A stretch of 64,000 nt of DNA from Leifsonia poae (GTDB lineage Bacteria; Actinomycetota; Actinomycetes; Actinomycetales; Microbacteriaceae). The position numbers were made by a program, and so were the translations under genes. The stretch covers positions 2,542,001-2,606,000 of the forward strand of contig NZ_JAIHLP010000002.1 in NCBI RefSeq assembly GCF_020009625.1, written 5' to 3'. This document shows, one piece after another, positions 49,191 through 58,398 of the stretch; position 1 is the stretch's first letter, and every line of letters begins with the position of its first letter. The notes beneath the pieces were generated by a model. That model was not told where the DNA came from, searched no databases, and saw nothing but the letters and a program-made list of their open reading frames with translations.

Positions 49191-50363
49191 ATGACGCGAC
49201 GCGTGCGCGTAGTCGACTCGAACCGTCCCGATGAGGTGTTCGCCGCGCTGCGTGAAGCCCTGGCCGACGGCGGAGCGGCGGTGATCCCGCGCGAGCCGGC
49301 GACAGAGCCCGGAAAGCGCGGAGGCGCGGGGTGGCCCGCGCCCGAAACCACGGTGGCACAGAACGTCGCCCTGGTGATCGAGACATCCGGGTCGACCGGG
49401 TCACCGAAACGCGTGGCGCTCTCGGCCGACGCGCTCCTCGCCAGTGCGGCCGCCTCGGCCGGCGCGATGGGCGGCCAGGGGCAATGGATGCTCACACTGC
49501 CGGCGCACTACGTGGCGGGTGCGCAGGTGTTGGTGCGATCGATCGCGGCCGAAACCGTTCCCCTGATGTACGGTCCGGGACATTTCGACCCCCTTCGGTT
49601 CGCCCGGGCGGCCTCCGAGATGGTGCACGATCTGCGGTTCGTCTCGCTCGTTCCGGTGCAACTGTCCCGGCTGATCGACGCGGTCGAGAGTGGCTCGGCC
49701 GATGTGGCGGCCGCCCTGCGCCGATTCGACGGGATCCTCGTCGGCGGGCAGGCGCTCGACGACGGTTTGCGCGAGCGGGCGCTTGCCGCCGGGTCGCGCA
49801 TCCTGTCCACCTACGGCTCCAGCGAAACCGCGGGGGGATGCGTGTACGACGGAACGCCGATCGGTTCGACGCTCGTGCGTGAGGTCGACGGCCTGCTCGA
49901 GATCGCCGGACCGGTGCTGGCAGACGGCTACCTCGACGACCCGGACCGCACGGCGGCGGCGTTCCATGAGGCCGACGGACAACGCTGGTACCGAACCGGA
50001 GACCTCGGCCGGGTGACGGCGGAGGGCCGGGTCACGGTGACGGGCCGCGCCGACAACGTGATCATCTCCGGAGGCGAGAAGGTGCTGCTCGACGCCGTCG
50101 AACGAACGGTGCGCACGCTGGCCGGGTTCGAGCAGGCGATCGTGATCGCGGCGACCGACGCGGAATGGGGGCAGGTTCCGGTGGTGGCGGTGGCCGGGCA
50201 CCCGACGACAGCGCTCGCCGACCTCCGCGGAATCGTGGCCGGTCGGCTGGGCCGTGCGGCCGCGCCCGCACGGATCGTCGAGTTCGACGCGCTGCCGCAT
50301 CTGAGCAGCGGCAAGCCCGACCGGGTTCAGCTGACGAGGCTGGTGGCGGAACGCACGGCATAG
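49191..50363 (+). CDS. menE: o-Succinylbenzoate--CoA ligase, short form
   Basis: AMP-forming ligase that activates o-succinylbenzoate for MenB. At 390 residues it is shorter than most MenE and adenylate-forming enzymes. The phosphate loop is IETSGSTGSPKRVALS, with STYGSSETAGGCVYDG, DGQRWYRTGDLGRVTAEGRVTVTGRADNVIISGGEKV and the C-terminal lysine in LSSGKPDRVQL. The missing part is the N-terminal subdomain before the loop, as in other compact actinobacterial MenE proteins. The ATG at 49191 follows GAGGGGTGGGC, a plausible ribosome-binding stretch; a GTG two codons earlier is possible. Confidence 0.93.
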   Translation: MTRRVRVVDSNRPDEVFAALREALADGGAAVIPREPATEPGKRGGAGWPAPETTVAQNVALVIETSGSTGSPKRVALSADALLASAAASAGAMGGQGQWMLTLPAHYVAGAQVLVRSIAAETVPLMYGPGHFDPLRFARAASEMVHDLRFVSLVPVQLSRLIDAVESGSADVAAALRRFDGILVGGQALDDGLRERALAAGSRILSTYGSSETAGGCVYDGTPIGSTLVREVDGLLEIAGPVLADGYLDDPDRTAAAFHEADGQRWYRTGDLGRVTAEGRVTVTGRADNVIISGGEKVLLDAVERTVRTLAGFEQAIVIAATDAEWGQVPVVAVAGHPTTALADLRGIVAGRLGRAAAPARIVEFDALPHLSSGKPDRVQLTRLVAERTA

Positions 50364-50386
50364 CCGGTGTCGTTACAATTCGCACT

Positions 50387-51361
50387 GTGATGAGTCAGAA
50401 CAAGCCACGAATGCAGCGGATGACGCCGGCGCAGCAGCGCGGGCGCAGCGGACGGCCCGGAGTCGCCAAGGTGAAAGTGAAACCGGCCACAGCCTCCGAC
50501 TGGATCGCTGGTGCGCGGCTGCGCACCCTGCCGCTCGCCATCGCACCGGTGATCATCGGTGTCGGCGCGGCGAAAGTCGCCGACGGCGCCGGTGTCTGGC
50601 ATCCCGTGCGGTCCCTCCTCTGCCTGGCGGTCGCCGTCTTCCTGCAAATCGGCGTGAACTACGCGAACGACTACTCCGACGGCATCCGGGGCACGGACCA
50701 ATTCCGTGTCGGGCCGAGCCGGCTCACCGGTTCCGGTCGCGCCGCACCGAAACGGGTCCTGACCGTCGCGCTCGTCTTCTTCGCGCTCGGCGCGGTGGCC
50801 GGCATCATCCTGGTGCTGCTCACCCAGCTCTGGTGGTTGCTGATCGTGGGTGCCGCGGCGATCGTCGCGGCCTGGTTCTACACCGGAGGCAAACGCCCCT
50901 ACGGCTACTTCGGGCTCGGCGAGGTGTTCGTCTTCGTGTTCTTCGGCCTGGTGGCGACCGCCGGCACGACATACCTGCTCGCAGGTGTGGTCAACCAGGA
51001 GGCCTGGTTCGGCGCGGTCATCGCGGGCCTCATCGCCTGCGCTGTGCTGATGGTGAACAACATCCGTGACATCGAACCCGACAAGGCCGCCGGCAAACGC
51101 ACGCTGGCCGTGCTGCTCGGCAACGTCGCCTCGCGCATCGTGTTCTGCGTGCTTCTGCTCGTGCCGTTCGGCATCCTCGCTGTGCTCGCGCTGCTCTACC
51201 CGATCGCCTGGCTCGGGATGTTCGCATTGCTCGCCGCACTGCCGGCGTGCGTGATCACCCTGTTCGGCAAGACACCGCGTGAGCTCGTGACCGCACTGCA
51301 GCTGACAAGCCTGACCGGACTGCTCGTTGCGGTCGCCCTCGGCTGCGCCTACGCGTTTTGA
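50387..51361 (+). CDS. menA: 1,4-Dihydroxy-2-naphthoate polyprenyltransferase
   Basis: UbiA-family membrane prenyltransferase that attaches the isoprenoid tail in menaquinone synthesis. The 324-residue protein has ~40 basic cytoplasmic N-terminal residues, then ARLRTLPLAIAPVIIGVGAA and eight or nine membrane segments. The prenyl-diphosphate aspartates are in VNYANDYSDGIRGTDQ and NNIRDIEPDKAAGKRTLAV. TACAAT (50374-50379) is 7 nt before the GTG at 50387, with an ATG one codon later. Confidence 0.95.
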   Translation: MMSQNKPRMQRMTPAQQRGRSGRPGVAKVKVKPATASDWIAGARLRTLPLAIAPVIIGVGAAKVADGAGVWHPVRSLLCLAVAVFLQIGVNYANDYSDGIRGTDQFRVGPSRLTGSGRAAPKRVLTVALVFFALGAVAGIILVLLTQLWWLLIVGAAAIVAAWFYTGGKRPYGYFGLGEVFVFVFFGLVATAGTTYLLAGVVNQEAWFGAVIAGLIACAVLMVNNIRDIEPDKAAGKRTLAVLLGNVASRIVFCVLLLVPFGILAVLALLYPIAWLGMFALLAALPACVITLFGKTPRELVTALQLTSLTGLLVAVALGCAYAF

Positions 51362-51433
51362 GCTCCCGACCCGACGAAAGGGTCGAAACACGCCGCGTGA
51401 ACCCGTGGCCTGACGCCGCAGGTGGACAGGCCG

Positions 51434-51763
51434 CTAGGCGGCCGGGTGCTTCGGATCGGCGGGCGTCTCGTCGAGACCCGCCCGAGGGTGCGCAGGATGA
51501 TCGGCGGCGTCGACGGCCGCATCTTCGTCGTCGTCGTCCGCCGTGGTGGCGGGGGTCTCACGGTGGCGCACCGCATACAGATCACGGGCGACCGCATCCC
51601 GCGGCTTGCGCAGAATGATGTATGAGAGGCACAGACCGATGAGCGCGGCCGCGATGACAGCGATCCACCAATCGATGCGCAGCACAAGGAGGATCGCGAG
51701 AGGGATCGCGAACAGGAGGAGCCGCAGCACCGTATAGGTGACCCAGGAGGGAATGCCTTTCAC
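51434..51763 (-). CDS. DUF4229-type small membrane protein
   Basis: A 109-residue protein with two hydrophobic helices (VLRLLLFAIPLAILLVLRI and WWIAVIAAALIGLCLSYIIL) and an acidic, alanine-rich C-terminal tail, fitting the actinobacterial DUF4229 family often found near men genes. Function unknown. The GTG at 51763 has TAAGCT (51770-51775) exactly 6 nt upstream. It is convergent with menA and divergent from the next small membrane protein, with 42 bp between their starts. Confidence 0.82.
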   Translation of the reverse strand: MKGIPSWVTYTVLRLLLFAIPLAILLVLRIDWWIAVIAAALIGLCLSYIILRKPRDAVARDLYAVRHRETPATTADDDDEDAAVDAADHPAHPRAGLDETPADPKHPAA

Positions 51764-51805
51764 CCTCCCAGCTTAGAGACACTCTCTGAGAGTTACGATT
51801 GACCC

Positions 51806-52159
51806 ATGGTTCGCCTCTGGATAGTCCTCGGCGTCGCTGCCGCGGTGTTCTACATCTATTCGGTGGCAGACTGCGCCTTCTTCGATCGGTCGAGGGTGCG
51901 TGGGCTTCCGAAGCCCCTCTGGATCATCGTGATCGTGCTGTTCCCGGTCATCGGCGGCCTGCTCTGGTTCTTCATCGGCCGCGGTCGGCGGCGAGACAAC
52001 GGCGCCCGGCGAACGGTGGCCCCGGATGACGACCCGGAGTTCCTGAAGCGACTCGGCCGCGACCGCGACCAGGAGGAGCGCATCCGTCAGCTCGAGAAGG
52101 AGCTCTCGGACCTCGACGACAACGGACCAGACGACCAAACCGGCCGCAGGGATGCCTGA
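51806..52159 (+). CDS. PLDc_N-domain small membrane protein
   Basis: A 117-residue protein. The first ~55 residues carry two hydrophobic segments with [22 protein letters not shown] between them and [13 protein letters not shown] after, the PLDc_N (cardiolipin-synthase N-terminal) module without a catalytic domain. The remainder is a charged coiled-coil-like helix ([15 protein letters not shown]). TACGAT (51794-51799) ends 6 nt before the ATG. It overlaps menD by 8 bp, so it leads that transcript. Function unknown. Confidence 0.83.
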   Translation: MVRLWIVLGVAAAVFYIYSVADCAFFDRSRVRGLPKPLWIIVIVLFPVIGGLLWFFIGRGRRRDNGARRTVAPDDDPEFLKRLGRDRDQEERIRQLEKELSDLDDNGPDDQTGRRDA

Positions 52160-53972
52160 GCGCCCCCACGAGGCCGCCGGCGGGAACGACGAGAACGGCG
52201 CAGCCCTGACCGACGTCGGCTTCGATCTGCGCCAGGCCGCCACGGGCAACCCGGCCACGGACTCGGCGATCGCCCTGCTCGGTTCGATGGCGGGAGCAGG
52301 GGTTCGGGATGTGGTGGTGAGCCCCGGTTCCCGCTCACAGGCGCTGGCGCTCGTCGCCGCCGAGCTGGAACGTTCGGGCGCGGTGCGACTGCACGTGCGG
52401 ATCGATGAGCGGGTCGCCGGCTTCCTGGCGCTGGGCCTCGCTCGGGAGAGCGGCCGGCCGGCCGTGGTGGTAACGACGAGCGGCACCGCCACCGCGAACC
52501 TGTACCCGGCGGTGCTGGAGGCCCACGAGTCGGGCGTGCCGATGATCGTCGTCACCTCCGACCGACCCGCCGAACTGCGCGGCATCCGCTCGAACCAGAC
52601 CACCCGCCAGACCGATATGTATGGCACGGTTCCGCGCCTGTCGCGAGACATCGCGGCCCCCAGCGGGGAAGCCGGCGAGTCGGACGCCGCTGCCGCGCTC
52701 GCGGTCGCAGCCGTGCGTGCCGCGGTCGGGGCAGACACGGCCGACCCTGGGCCCGTGCACCTCAACATGGGATTTCGGGAACCGCTGTCGGTCGCGGTAC
52801 CGGCTCTGGAGGTCGAGCGCACGTCGGATGCGCCGATCATCGCCGGCCCCGTCGCGCTCGACCGCCCGACCCTCGAACTCGAACCCGGACCGCGCACCGT
52901 CGTGGTGGCGGGTGCCGACGCCGGCGAGCAGGCGGAGCTCCTCGCGCGCGAGGGCGGATACCCGCTGCTCGCGGAAGTCTCCAGCAGCGCACGCTTCGGA
53001 CCGAACCTCGTCGTGGCCTACCGGGAACTGCTCGCCGATGAGACCTTCGGTGGCCGCGTCGAGCGCGTGGTGGTGTTCGGGCACCCGACGCTCAGCCGGG
53101 AGGTTCCGGCGTTGCTGACGCGAGACGGGGTCGAGACGATCGTCGTGGCGCCACGGGGTGCGGAAGCGTACAACCCGGGTCGTCGTGCCCGCGTGGTCGG
53201 GGCGGTCGTTCCGCCCGTATCCGTCGACCTGCGCTCGCCGGAGGTGCGGGGATGGGTCGGAAGCTGGGTGTTCGCGAGCCGCCGGCTGCGCGAGGCTGCG
53301 GAGGCCGCTGCCGACGCCGGCGCGACGGCCCCGGATGTGGACAAGTCGCGGTCGTTCTCACCCGCCGATGCGCTGGCGTTCGCGAAAGCGGAGCTCGCCG
53401 CCGTGCGGGCGCCGATCACCCGGCCGCTTCTGGCGGAGGCGCTCTGGCGGTACACCTGGCCGCACGACCGGTTCGTGCTCGGCGCCTCGCGGCTGATCCG
53501 GGATGCGGACAGGATCGTTCCCGGCAAGAAGATCAGGGTTCATGCCAACCGCGGTCTGGCCGGCATCGACGGTACGGTCGCGACGTCGATCGGGATCGCT
53601 CTGGCCAGCGAGGCCGCCGCGACCGACGCCGGAACACCGATCGGCGTGACCCGGGTGCTCCTCGGCGACCTGGCTCTGCTCCACGACGCGGGCGCACTGT
53701 TCTTCGGCGCCGGCGAAAGACGGCCGCACGTGCAGGTGGTGGTGGGCAACGACGGTGGCGGAACCATCTTCGACGCGCTCGAGGTGGCGGCCACCGCTCC
53801 CGCGACGGCGTTCGACCGGGTGCTCTACACCCCGCAGAGCGTCGACCTGGCGGCGCTCGCCGCAGCCTACGGCTGGGGGCACCGTGTGGTGCGCACGAAA
53901 GGCGAACTCGACCAGGCCCTGTCGGTGCCGCCGGCCGGCGTCAGCATCGTAGAGGTTCCACTGACGCGGTGA
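52152..53972 (+). CDS. menD: SEPHCHC synthase (2-succinyl-5-enolpyruvyl-6-hydroxy-3-cyclohexene-1-carboxylate synthase)
   Basis: Thiamine-diphosphate enzyme of menaquinone synthesis that adds 2-oxoglutarate to isochorismate. The 606-residue protein has [66 protein letters not shown] (active-site glutamate region, read in pieces), [21 protein letters not shown] and, near the C-terminus, the ThDP-binding [15 protein letters not shown] and [15 protein letters not shown]. The ATG overlaps the PLDc_N-type gene by 8 bp. The last codons run into a 25-bp tandem repeat array. Confidence 0.95.
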   Translation: MPERPHEAAGGNDENGAALTDVGFDLRQAATGNPATDSAIALLGSMAGAGVRDVVVSPGSRSQALALVAAELERSGAVRLHVRIDERVAGFLALGLARESGRPAVVVTTSGTATANLYPAVLEAHESGVPMIVVTSDRPAELRGIRSNQTTRQTDMYGTVPRLSRDIAAPSGEAGESDAAAALAVAAVRAAVGADTADPGPVHLNMGFREPLSVAVPALEVERTSDAPIIAGPVALDRPTLELEPGPRTVVVAGADAGEQAELLAREGGYPLLAEVSSSARFGPNLVVAYRELLADETFGGRVERVVVFGHPTLSREVPALLTRDGVETIVVAPRGAEAYNPGRRARVVGAVVPPVSVDLRSPEVRGWVGSWVFASRRLREAAEAAADAGATAPDVDKSRSFSPADALAFAKAELAAVRAPITRPLLAEALWRYTWPHDRFVLGASRLIRDADRIVPGKKIRVHANRGLAGIDGTVATSIGIALASEAAATDAGTPIGVTRVLLGDLALLHDAGALFFGAGERRPHVQVVVGNDGGGTIFDALEVAATAPATAFDRVLYTPQSVDLAALAAAYGWGHRVVRTKGELDQALSVPPAGVSIVEVPLTR

Positions 53973-54040
53973 TGCGGTCGGTGCGGTGACGCGGTGATGC
54001 GGTCGGCGCGACGACGCGGTGACGCGGTGACGCGGCGACT
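53963..54040. repeat. Tandem 25-bp repeat at the menD 3' end
   Basis: Three degenerate units starting GACGCGGTGATGCGGTCG (53963, 53988) and GACGCGGTGACGCGGTG (54013) repeat every 25 bp, beginning in the last menD codons. Their core is built of GCGGTGA/C steps. Confidence 0.7.
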
Positions 54041-54442
54041 GTGAGTTGACCTCGCAATTCGATACGTCGAACGTGGGCGTGGAACTGCGGAGCAGGCTGA
54101 TCGAGGTGCCCGGGGTCGCCCAATTCCAGCGCGGCTCAGAAGGGTGCAGGTGGGGGCGCCACGCCACGCGCGTTGCCCACGGCCGGGGATTGCCCCAGGT
54201 GCGCGCGCGTCGGATCGCTCGCCGCGCCGACGCCGAGGCATCGTGAGTTCCGTTCGTCGCGTCGAATAGGGTCGCCAGGCGGAGCGGAACCGTCGTTGAA
54301 TCCGCCAGGTTGTTGCTGCGCGGCCAGATCTGCGCGAACGTCTGCGCGCCATCTACGACCGCGCAAACGCCTTCGAAGACCGGGCCGACGAGGGGCGTGC
54401 ATCGTCGCCGCGCGCCGCCCGCGGTTTGGCGCATTCGCGGGG
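54041..54442. other. Non-coding gap between menD and the LacI locus
   Basis: About 400 bp with no convincing gene. Short frames on both strands have random-looking composition, and no tRNA or strong terminator was found. It separates the men genes from the 54.4-64 kb catabolic locus and may be a junction of inserted DNA. Confidence 0.5.
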
Positions 54443-54471
54443 TTGACAGGGCGGCGACGAGTACTCATACT
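54443..54471 (+). promoter_or_regulatory. Promoter of the LacI/ADP-ribosylglycohydrolase operon
   Basis: TTGACA (54443-54448), 17-bp spacer, CATACT (54466-54471). It is one of the best sigma-70-like promoters in the window. The same hexamers and spacing recur at 63786-63814. Confidence 0.75.
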
Positions 54472-54489
54472 AATTCGGCTTGAGCGCAA

Positions 54490-54511
54490 AATCGTTTTAT
54501 ATAAAACGATT
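54490..54511 (+). promoter_or_regulatory. 22-bp perfect palindrome, probable LacI-family operator
   Basis: AATCGTTTTAT followed by its exact reverse complement. It begins 18 nt after the -10 box, so it would cover the region just downstream of the transcription start and block elongation or initiation when bound. An identical copy at the same distance from an identical promoter lies at 63833-63854. Binding by the adjacent LacI protein is inferred. Confidence 0.8.
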
Positions 54512-54534
54512 CGAATTGAGGAGACAGCGGAGTC

Positions 54535-55560
54535 ATGTCGCTAGAAGTGGTTCTAAAAGATGTCGCGCTTTTGTCTGGCGTAAGCCCGGCAACTGCGTCG
54601 AACGCCCTCTCGGGCACCCGCCCTGTGTCCGAGAAAACTCGGCAGAGAGTCTTTGCGGCCGCCGAAGAATTGAACTATCGCCCCAACCTTGTCGCCCGCG
54701 GTCTCCGCAGGCAAGAGACCCGCACGATCGCTCTCCTCGTCGCCGATATCGCCAACCCGTACTACCCAGCCGTGGCGCGCGCCATTCACGATCGAATCGG
54801 CAGCCACGGATACGTATCATTCATTGGCAACACGGACGGCGACCCGGACACCGAGGTGCGCGTGCTGGAGGAGATGCGGTCGCGCAGCGTCGACGGCGTG
54901 ATCATGAGCACGATGGCGTTGTCGCCGGAGCGGATCCGAAACGTAGTCGGTCCGACAACGCCGCTAGTTCTGCTCACTGGCGAATGGGTTGAGTCCTCCG
55001 GTCATGAGGTGCGCAGACTGCGAGCCGATGAGGTCGGCACCGACGACGCTCCCGGAATCAGGGAAGCAGTCGAGCATCTTCACAGCCAGGGCATCTCTGA
55101 AATTGGCTTCATCAGCGGGCCGGCGGGTTCAGTACCCGGTGCAGGCCGGCTTCAACGATTCCGAGACGCGATGGCGGAGGCGGGTCTGCACGTCAACTCG
55201 GCCTGGATCGAGAACGCCGACGGTTACACCCTCGAGACCGGGTACGACGCCGCCGACAGGCTCCTCTCGCGTCCAGATCGTCCAGCCGCGATCATGTGCG
55301 CAAACGATCTCATCGCCATCGGCGTCCTCGAAGCGGCGCGCGACAACCGTCTGACGGTGCCCGCTGATCTCGCCGTCATCGGCTTCGACGACATCCCCAC
55401 CGCGAAGCACGTTAGTCCGCGGCTCACGACGATCATCAACCCGGCCACACTCGTCGGGTACGCCTGCGCGGACGCCCTCATGCGTCGGATCGAGCTCCCC
55501 GACACTCCGTTCGAGCACACCGCCCTAGCGACTCATCTCGTCGTGCGCGGTACGGCCTGA
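54535..55560 (+). CDS. LacI-family transcriptional regulator
   Basis: A 341-residue repressor. The DNA-binding domain at residues 5-55 reads LKDVALLSGVSPATASNALSG and TRQRVFAAAEELNYRPN, followed by the hinge VARGLRRQETRTIALLV. The ligand domain has the usual NPYYPAVARAIHDRIGSHGY, GVIMSTMALSPE, AIMCANDLIAIGVLEAA and VIGFDDIPTAKHVSPRLTTI. It is directly preceded by the 22-bp palindrome and followed 31 bp later by the hydrolase genes, so it most likely represses the operon it leads and is autoregulated. The ligand is presumably a ribosyl compound or ribose-type sugar, by context. Confidence 0.93.
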   Translation: MSLEVVLKDVALLSGVSPATASNALSGTRPVSEKTRQRVFAAAEELNYRPNLVARGLRRQETRTIALLVADIANPYYPAVARAIHDRIGSHGYVSFIGNTDGDPDTEVRVLEEMRSRSVDGVIMSTMALSPERIRNVVGPTTPLVLLTGEWVESSGHEVRRLRADEVGTDDAPGIREAVEHLHSQGISEIGFISGPAGSVPGAGRLQRFRDAMAEAGLHVNSAWIENADGYTLETGYDAADRLLSRPDRPAAIMCANDLIAIGVLEAARDNRLTVPADLAVIGFDDIPTAKHVSPRLTTIINPATLVGYACADALMRRIELPDTPFEHTALATHLVVRGTA

Positions 55561-55591
55561 CCTTCCCTTCCACAGAAAGAAGCAATACATC

Positions 55592-56959
55592 GTGACAAAT
55601 ACCGGTATCCGGCCTCGCGTCGAGCTCACACCCGACTTCCAGTCCGTGTTCTTCAACGCGCTCTCGCCCATCGACCTCCTGCACGACGAAGTCGTTCAGC
55701 GCCGAGAGACCGGCTACGACGTCGATGCGTTCGTGGAGGAGGCGAACCGCACAGACCGCGACGACACCGCCGCGATCCTCGACATCGTCGACCGGATGGA
55801 GTCTGCCGAGCGGCTCCCCGGATGGGAGTACGTCGAACCGGACTCGCTTGAGGGGATCGAAGCAACCCTGGGCGCCCAGCAGCCCGAGCGAACGATCGCC
55901 GAAGCGACGCTGCGTGACAAGATCAACGCCGCGTGGCTCGGCCGAATCGCCGGATGCAACGTCGGGAAGCCCGTCGAGTGGGGCAGCCACTGGACCGCCC
56001 AGCACATTCGCGAGTACCTCGAGCTCGCCGACGCGTACCCGCTCCGCGACTATGTGCCCGTGCTCGACCCGATGCCCGCCGGGTTCCAGCTGACCGAATG
56101 CTGGCCAGAGACCACGCGTGGCAACGTCAAAGGATCGGCGCGCGACGACGACATCGACTACCCCATCCTGGCGCTCCACCTCCTGGAGACCCACGGGTTG
56201 GCGCTGCGCACCGAGGACGTCGGGGCGGCCTGGACGCGGCTCTTCCCGATCGAGCAGGTGTTCACCGCCGAACGCGCCGCATACGTCAACCTCGTCGAGG
56301 GGTTCGCCGTTCCCGAGGTCGCCCGCCGCCGCAACCCGTATCGGGAGTGGATCGGCGCGCAGATCCGCGGGGACGTCTTCGGGTATGTCTACGCAGGGCG
56401 CCCGTGGGAGGCGGCGAAGCTGTCCTACCGGGACGCGGCGCTGTCGCACGTCGGCAACGGCGTCTACGGCGAGATGTGGGCCGCAGCCCTCGTTGCCGCG
56501 GCGTTCACCGCGTCCTCCGCACAGGATGCCGTCGAACAGTCACTCGCAGTCGTTCCGCCGCAGTCGCGGCTCGCCGAAGCCCTGCGCCACGTCCTCCGAC
56601 TGAAGGAAAGCGGCGTCAGCTGGGATACCGCCCTCGCGGAGCTGCAGGCAGCCTACGGCCACTACTCGTGGGTGCACACCATCAACAACGCAGCCGCTGT
56701 CGCGGCCGCCCTCCTCTGGTCCGACGACGACTTCGTGACCGGGGTCGGACGCATCGTGATGAGCGGATGGGACACCGACTCCAACGGCGCCACGGTTGGC
56801 TCGGTGCTCGGCGTCCTTACCGGCACTCAGAACCTTCCCGAGCACCTCATCGCCCCGCTCGAGAACCGGACCAGGTCCGCTCTCTTCGGCTTTGACAACT
56901 CCGTGATCTCCGACCTGGCCGAGCGGACAGCACGGCTCGCACTCACCGGCCTGAAGTAA
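55592..56959 (+). CDS. ADP-ribosylglycohydrolase family protein 1 (large form)
   Basis: A 455-residue member of the ADP-ribosylglycohydrolase (ARH) superfamily, which hydrolyses N- or O-ribosyl bonds with two magnesium ions. An ~110-residue N-terminal extension precedes the core. The core starts INAAWLGRIAGCNVGKPVEWG, a variant first motif lacking the usual GD. It then has SARDDDIDYPILALHLLE as the acidic second motif and VMSGWDTDSNGATVGSVLG as the C-terminal metal motif with DTD. The start is a GTG with AGAAAGAAG upstream. It is the first enzyme gene after lacI and differs clearly from the other two hydrolases here. Substrate not known. Confidence 0.88.
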   Translation: MTNTGIRPRVELTPDFQSVFFNALSPIDLLHDEVVQRRETGYDVDAFVEEANRTDRDDTAAILDIVDRMESAERLPGWEYVEPDSLEGIEATLGAQQPERTIAEATLRDKINAAWLGRIAGCNVGKPVEWGSHWTAQHIREYLELADAYPLRDYVPVLDPMPAGFQLTECWPETTRGNVKGSARDDDIDYPILALHLLETHGLALRTEDVGAAWTRLFPIEQVFTAERAAYVNLVEGFAVPEVARRRNPYREWIGAQIRGDVFGYVYAGRPWEAAKLSYRDAALSHVGNGVYGEMWAAALVAAAFTASSAQDAVEQSLAVVPPQSRLAEALRHVLRLKESGVSWDTALAELQAAYGHYSWVHTINNAAAVAAALLWSDDDFVTGVGRIVMSGWDTDSNGATVGSVLGVLTGTQNLPEHLIAPLENRTRSALFGFDNSVISDLAERTARLALTGLK

Positions 56960-56985
56960 ACCCGAATCAAGAGAAAGAGACGAAG

Positions 56986-58398
56986 ATGCCTCACACATTC
57001 CGTACCGCCCGGAGCCGCGCCCCGCGGCGCCGGCTCTTCAAAGCGGGGGCAATCGCGGTAGCGGTTGCCACTGCGCTCGCAGCCTGCACGAGCGGCGGCA
57101 CAGCGGGCAGCACGTCCGGTGAGCCGACCGGCACGTTGAGCTACTGGTTCGCGCCGTACACCCCCGACGCGAAGGGAACTGCCCAATTCCTTCAGTACAA
57201 CATCACTCCGTTCCAGAAGAAGTACCCGAAGGTCGACCTGCAGGCGATTCAGAAGAACGTCAACACCATCAACCAGCAGGTTCAGGTCGCCCTGGCAGCT
57301 GGCAAGGGACCGGATCTCGTCACCGCATCCGGTATCTCGAACCAGATCACCTACGCCAAGGCCGGCTATCTCACCGATCTGACCACGTTCGCCGATGAGA
57401 ACAAGTGGAGCGACACGCTCCTCCCGTGGGCTCAGGAGGTCAGCAAGGTCGACGGCAAGATGGTGACGTTGCCGCAGGGATATGAGACGTTGCTGCTGTT
57501 CTACAACAAGTCTCTGTTCGAGAAGAACGGCTGGACCCCTCCGACGAACCAGAAAGAGGTTGAAGACCTCGCGGCGAAGATGGAAGCCAAGGGCATCACT
57601 CCGTTCGCTGCGGGTAACTCCGACTACCCGGCCGGTACGGAGTGGCTGGTCAGCGCGTTCTTCAACGACGTGGCTGGCGCCTCGAAGGTCCACGATGCGC
57701 TCACCGGCTCGATCAAGTGGACGGACCCGGCGTTCGCTGATTCGATCAACCGGTTGAAGGAATACTTCGACAAGGGCTGGTTCGGCGGCGGGGTGAACAA
57801 GTACTTCTCGACGACCGATCCGCAGAAGTACACCCAGTTCGCCAGTGGCCAGGCCGGAATGTACATCTCCGGATCGTGGGAGTTCTTGACCCTCCCCGAC
57901 TACTTCAAGAAGACGAACAGTGAGTTCGATTGGGCTCCGCTACCGTCACTGGCCGATGGGGTACCGATCACCTACCCGCTGTCGCTGGGTAACGTGCTCT
58001 CGGTCAACAAGAACACGAAGAACGCGCACGCAGCGGAAACGTACCTGGACTGGAACCTCAAGGACACCAAAACCATGTGGGACCAGGTCGCCTCGATCGG
58101 TGCTGACGCCATGCCAGTGAACATCAACCCGGCGGACATTCCTTCCAATGTCGACCCGAAGATCGCTCGCCAGTACACGGAGCTCTCGAAGGCAAGCGAG
58201 GAAGGTGCTGTGGGGTACACCACCTGGACATCGTGGGGTGGACAGGCCGACCAGTACATCATCGACAACACGGACAAGGTCCTCAGTGGCAGCCTGTCAA
58301 CGACGGACTACCTGAACGGGCTGCAGGCTGCGTACAAGGGTGATGCGGCAAAGGGCACCATCCCGACAATCTATTCGACAGGGAAGACCGCGGGATAA
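56986..58398 (+). CDS. Carbohydrate ABC transporter substrate-binding lipoprotein (CUT1)
   Basis: A 470-residue family-1 extracellular solute-binding protein. The signal peptide has an RRRLFKAG basic start, a hydrophobic core and the lipobox LAAC near residue 36, followed by a Gly/Ser/Thr linker. The mature protein begins GTLSYWFAPYTPDAKGTA and includes PDLVTASGISNQITYAKAGYL, YETLLLFYNKSLFEKNGW, GQAGMYISGSWEF and the C-terminal YTTWTSWGGQADQYI. The ATG at 56986 has GAGAAAGAG upstream. It is 26 bp after ARH1. The ligand should be the operon's substrate, proposed to be a ribosylated compound. Confidence 0.93.
   Translation: MPHTFRTARSRAPRRRLFKAGAIAVAVATALAACTSGGTAGSTSGEPTGTLSYWFAPYTPDAKGTAQFLQYNITPFQKKYPKVDLQAIQKNVNTINQQVQVALAAGKGPDLVTASGISNQITYAKAGYLTDLTTFADENKWSDTLLPWAQEVSKVDGKMVTLPQGYETLLLFYNKSLFEKNGWTPPTNQKEVEDLAAKMEAKGITPFAAGNSDYPAGTEWLVSAFFNDVAGASKVHDALTGSIKWTDPAFADSINRLKEYFDKGWFGGGVNKYFSTTDPQKYTQFASGQAGMYISGSWEFLTLPDYFKKTNSEFDWAPLPSLADGVPITYPLSLGNVLSVNKNTKNAHAAETYLDWNLKDTKTMWDQVASIGADAMPVNINPADIPSNVDPKIARQYTELSKASEEGAVGYTTWTSWGGQADQYIIDNTDKVLSGSLSTTDYLNGLQAAYKGDAAKGTIPTIYSTGKTAG

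Noticed and set aside
53358..54434. Minus-strand open frame after menD
   Set aside because: Runs through the 25-bp repeats and antisense to menD, with no family resemblance.
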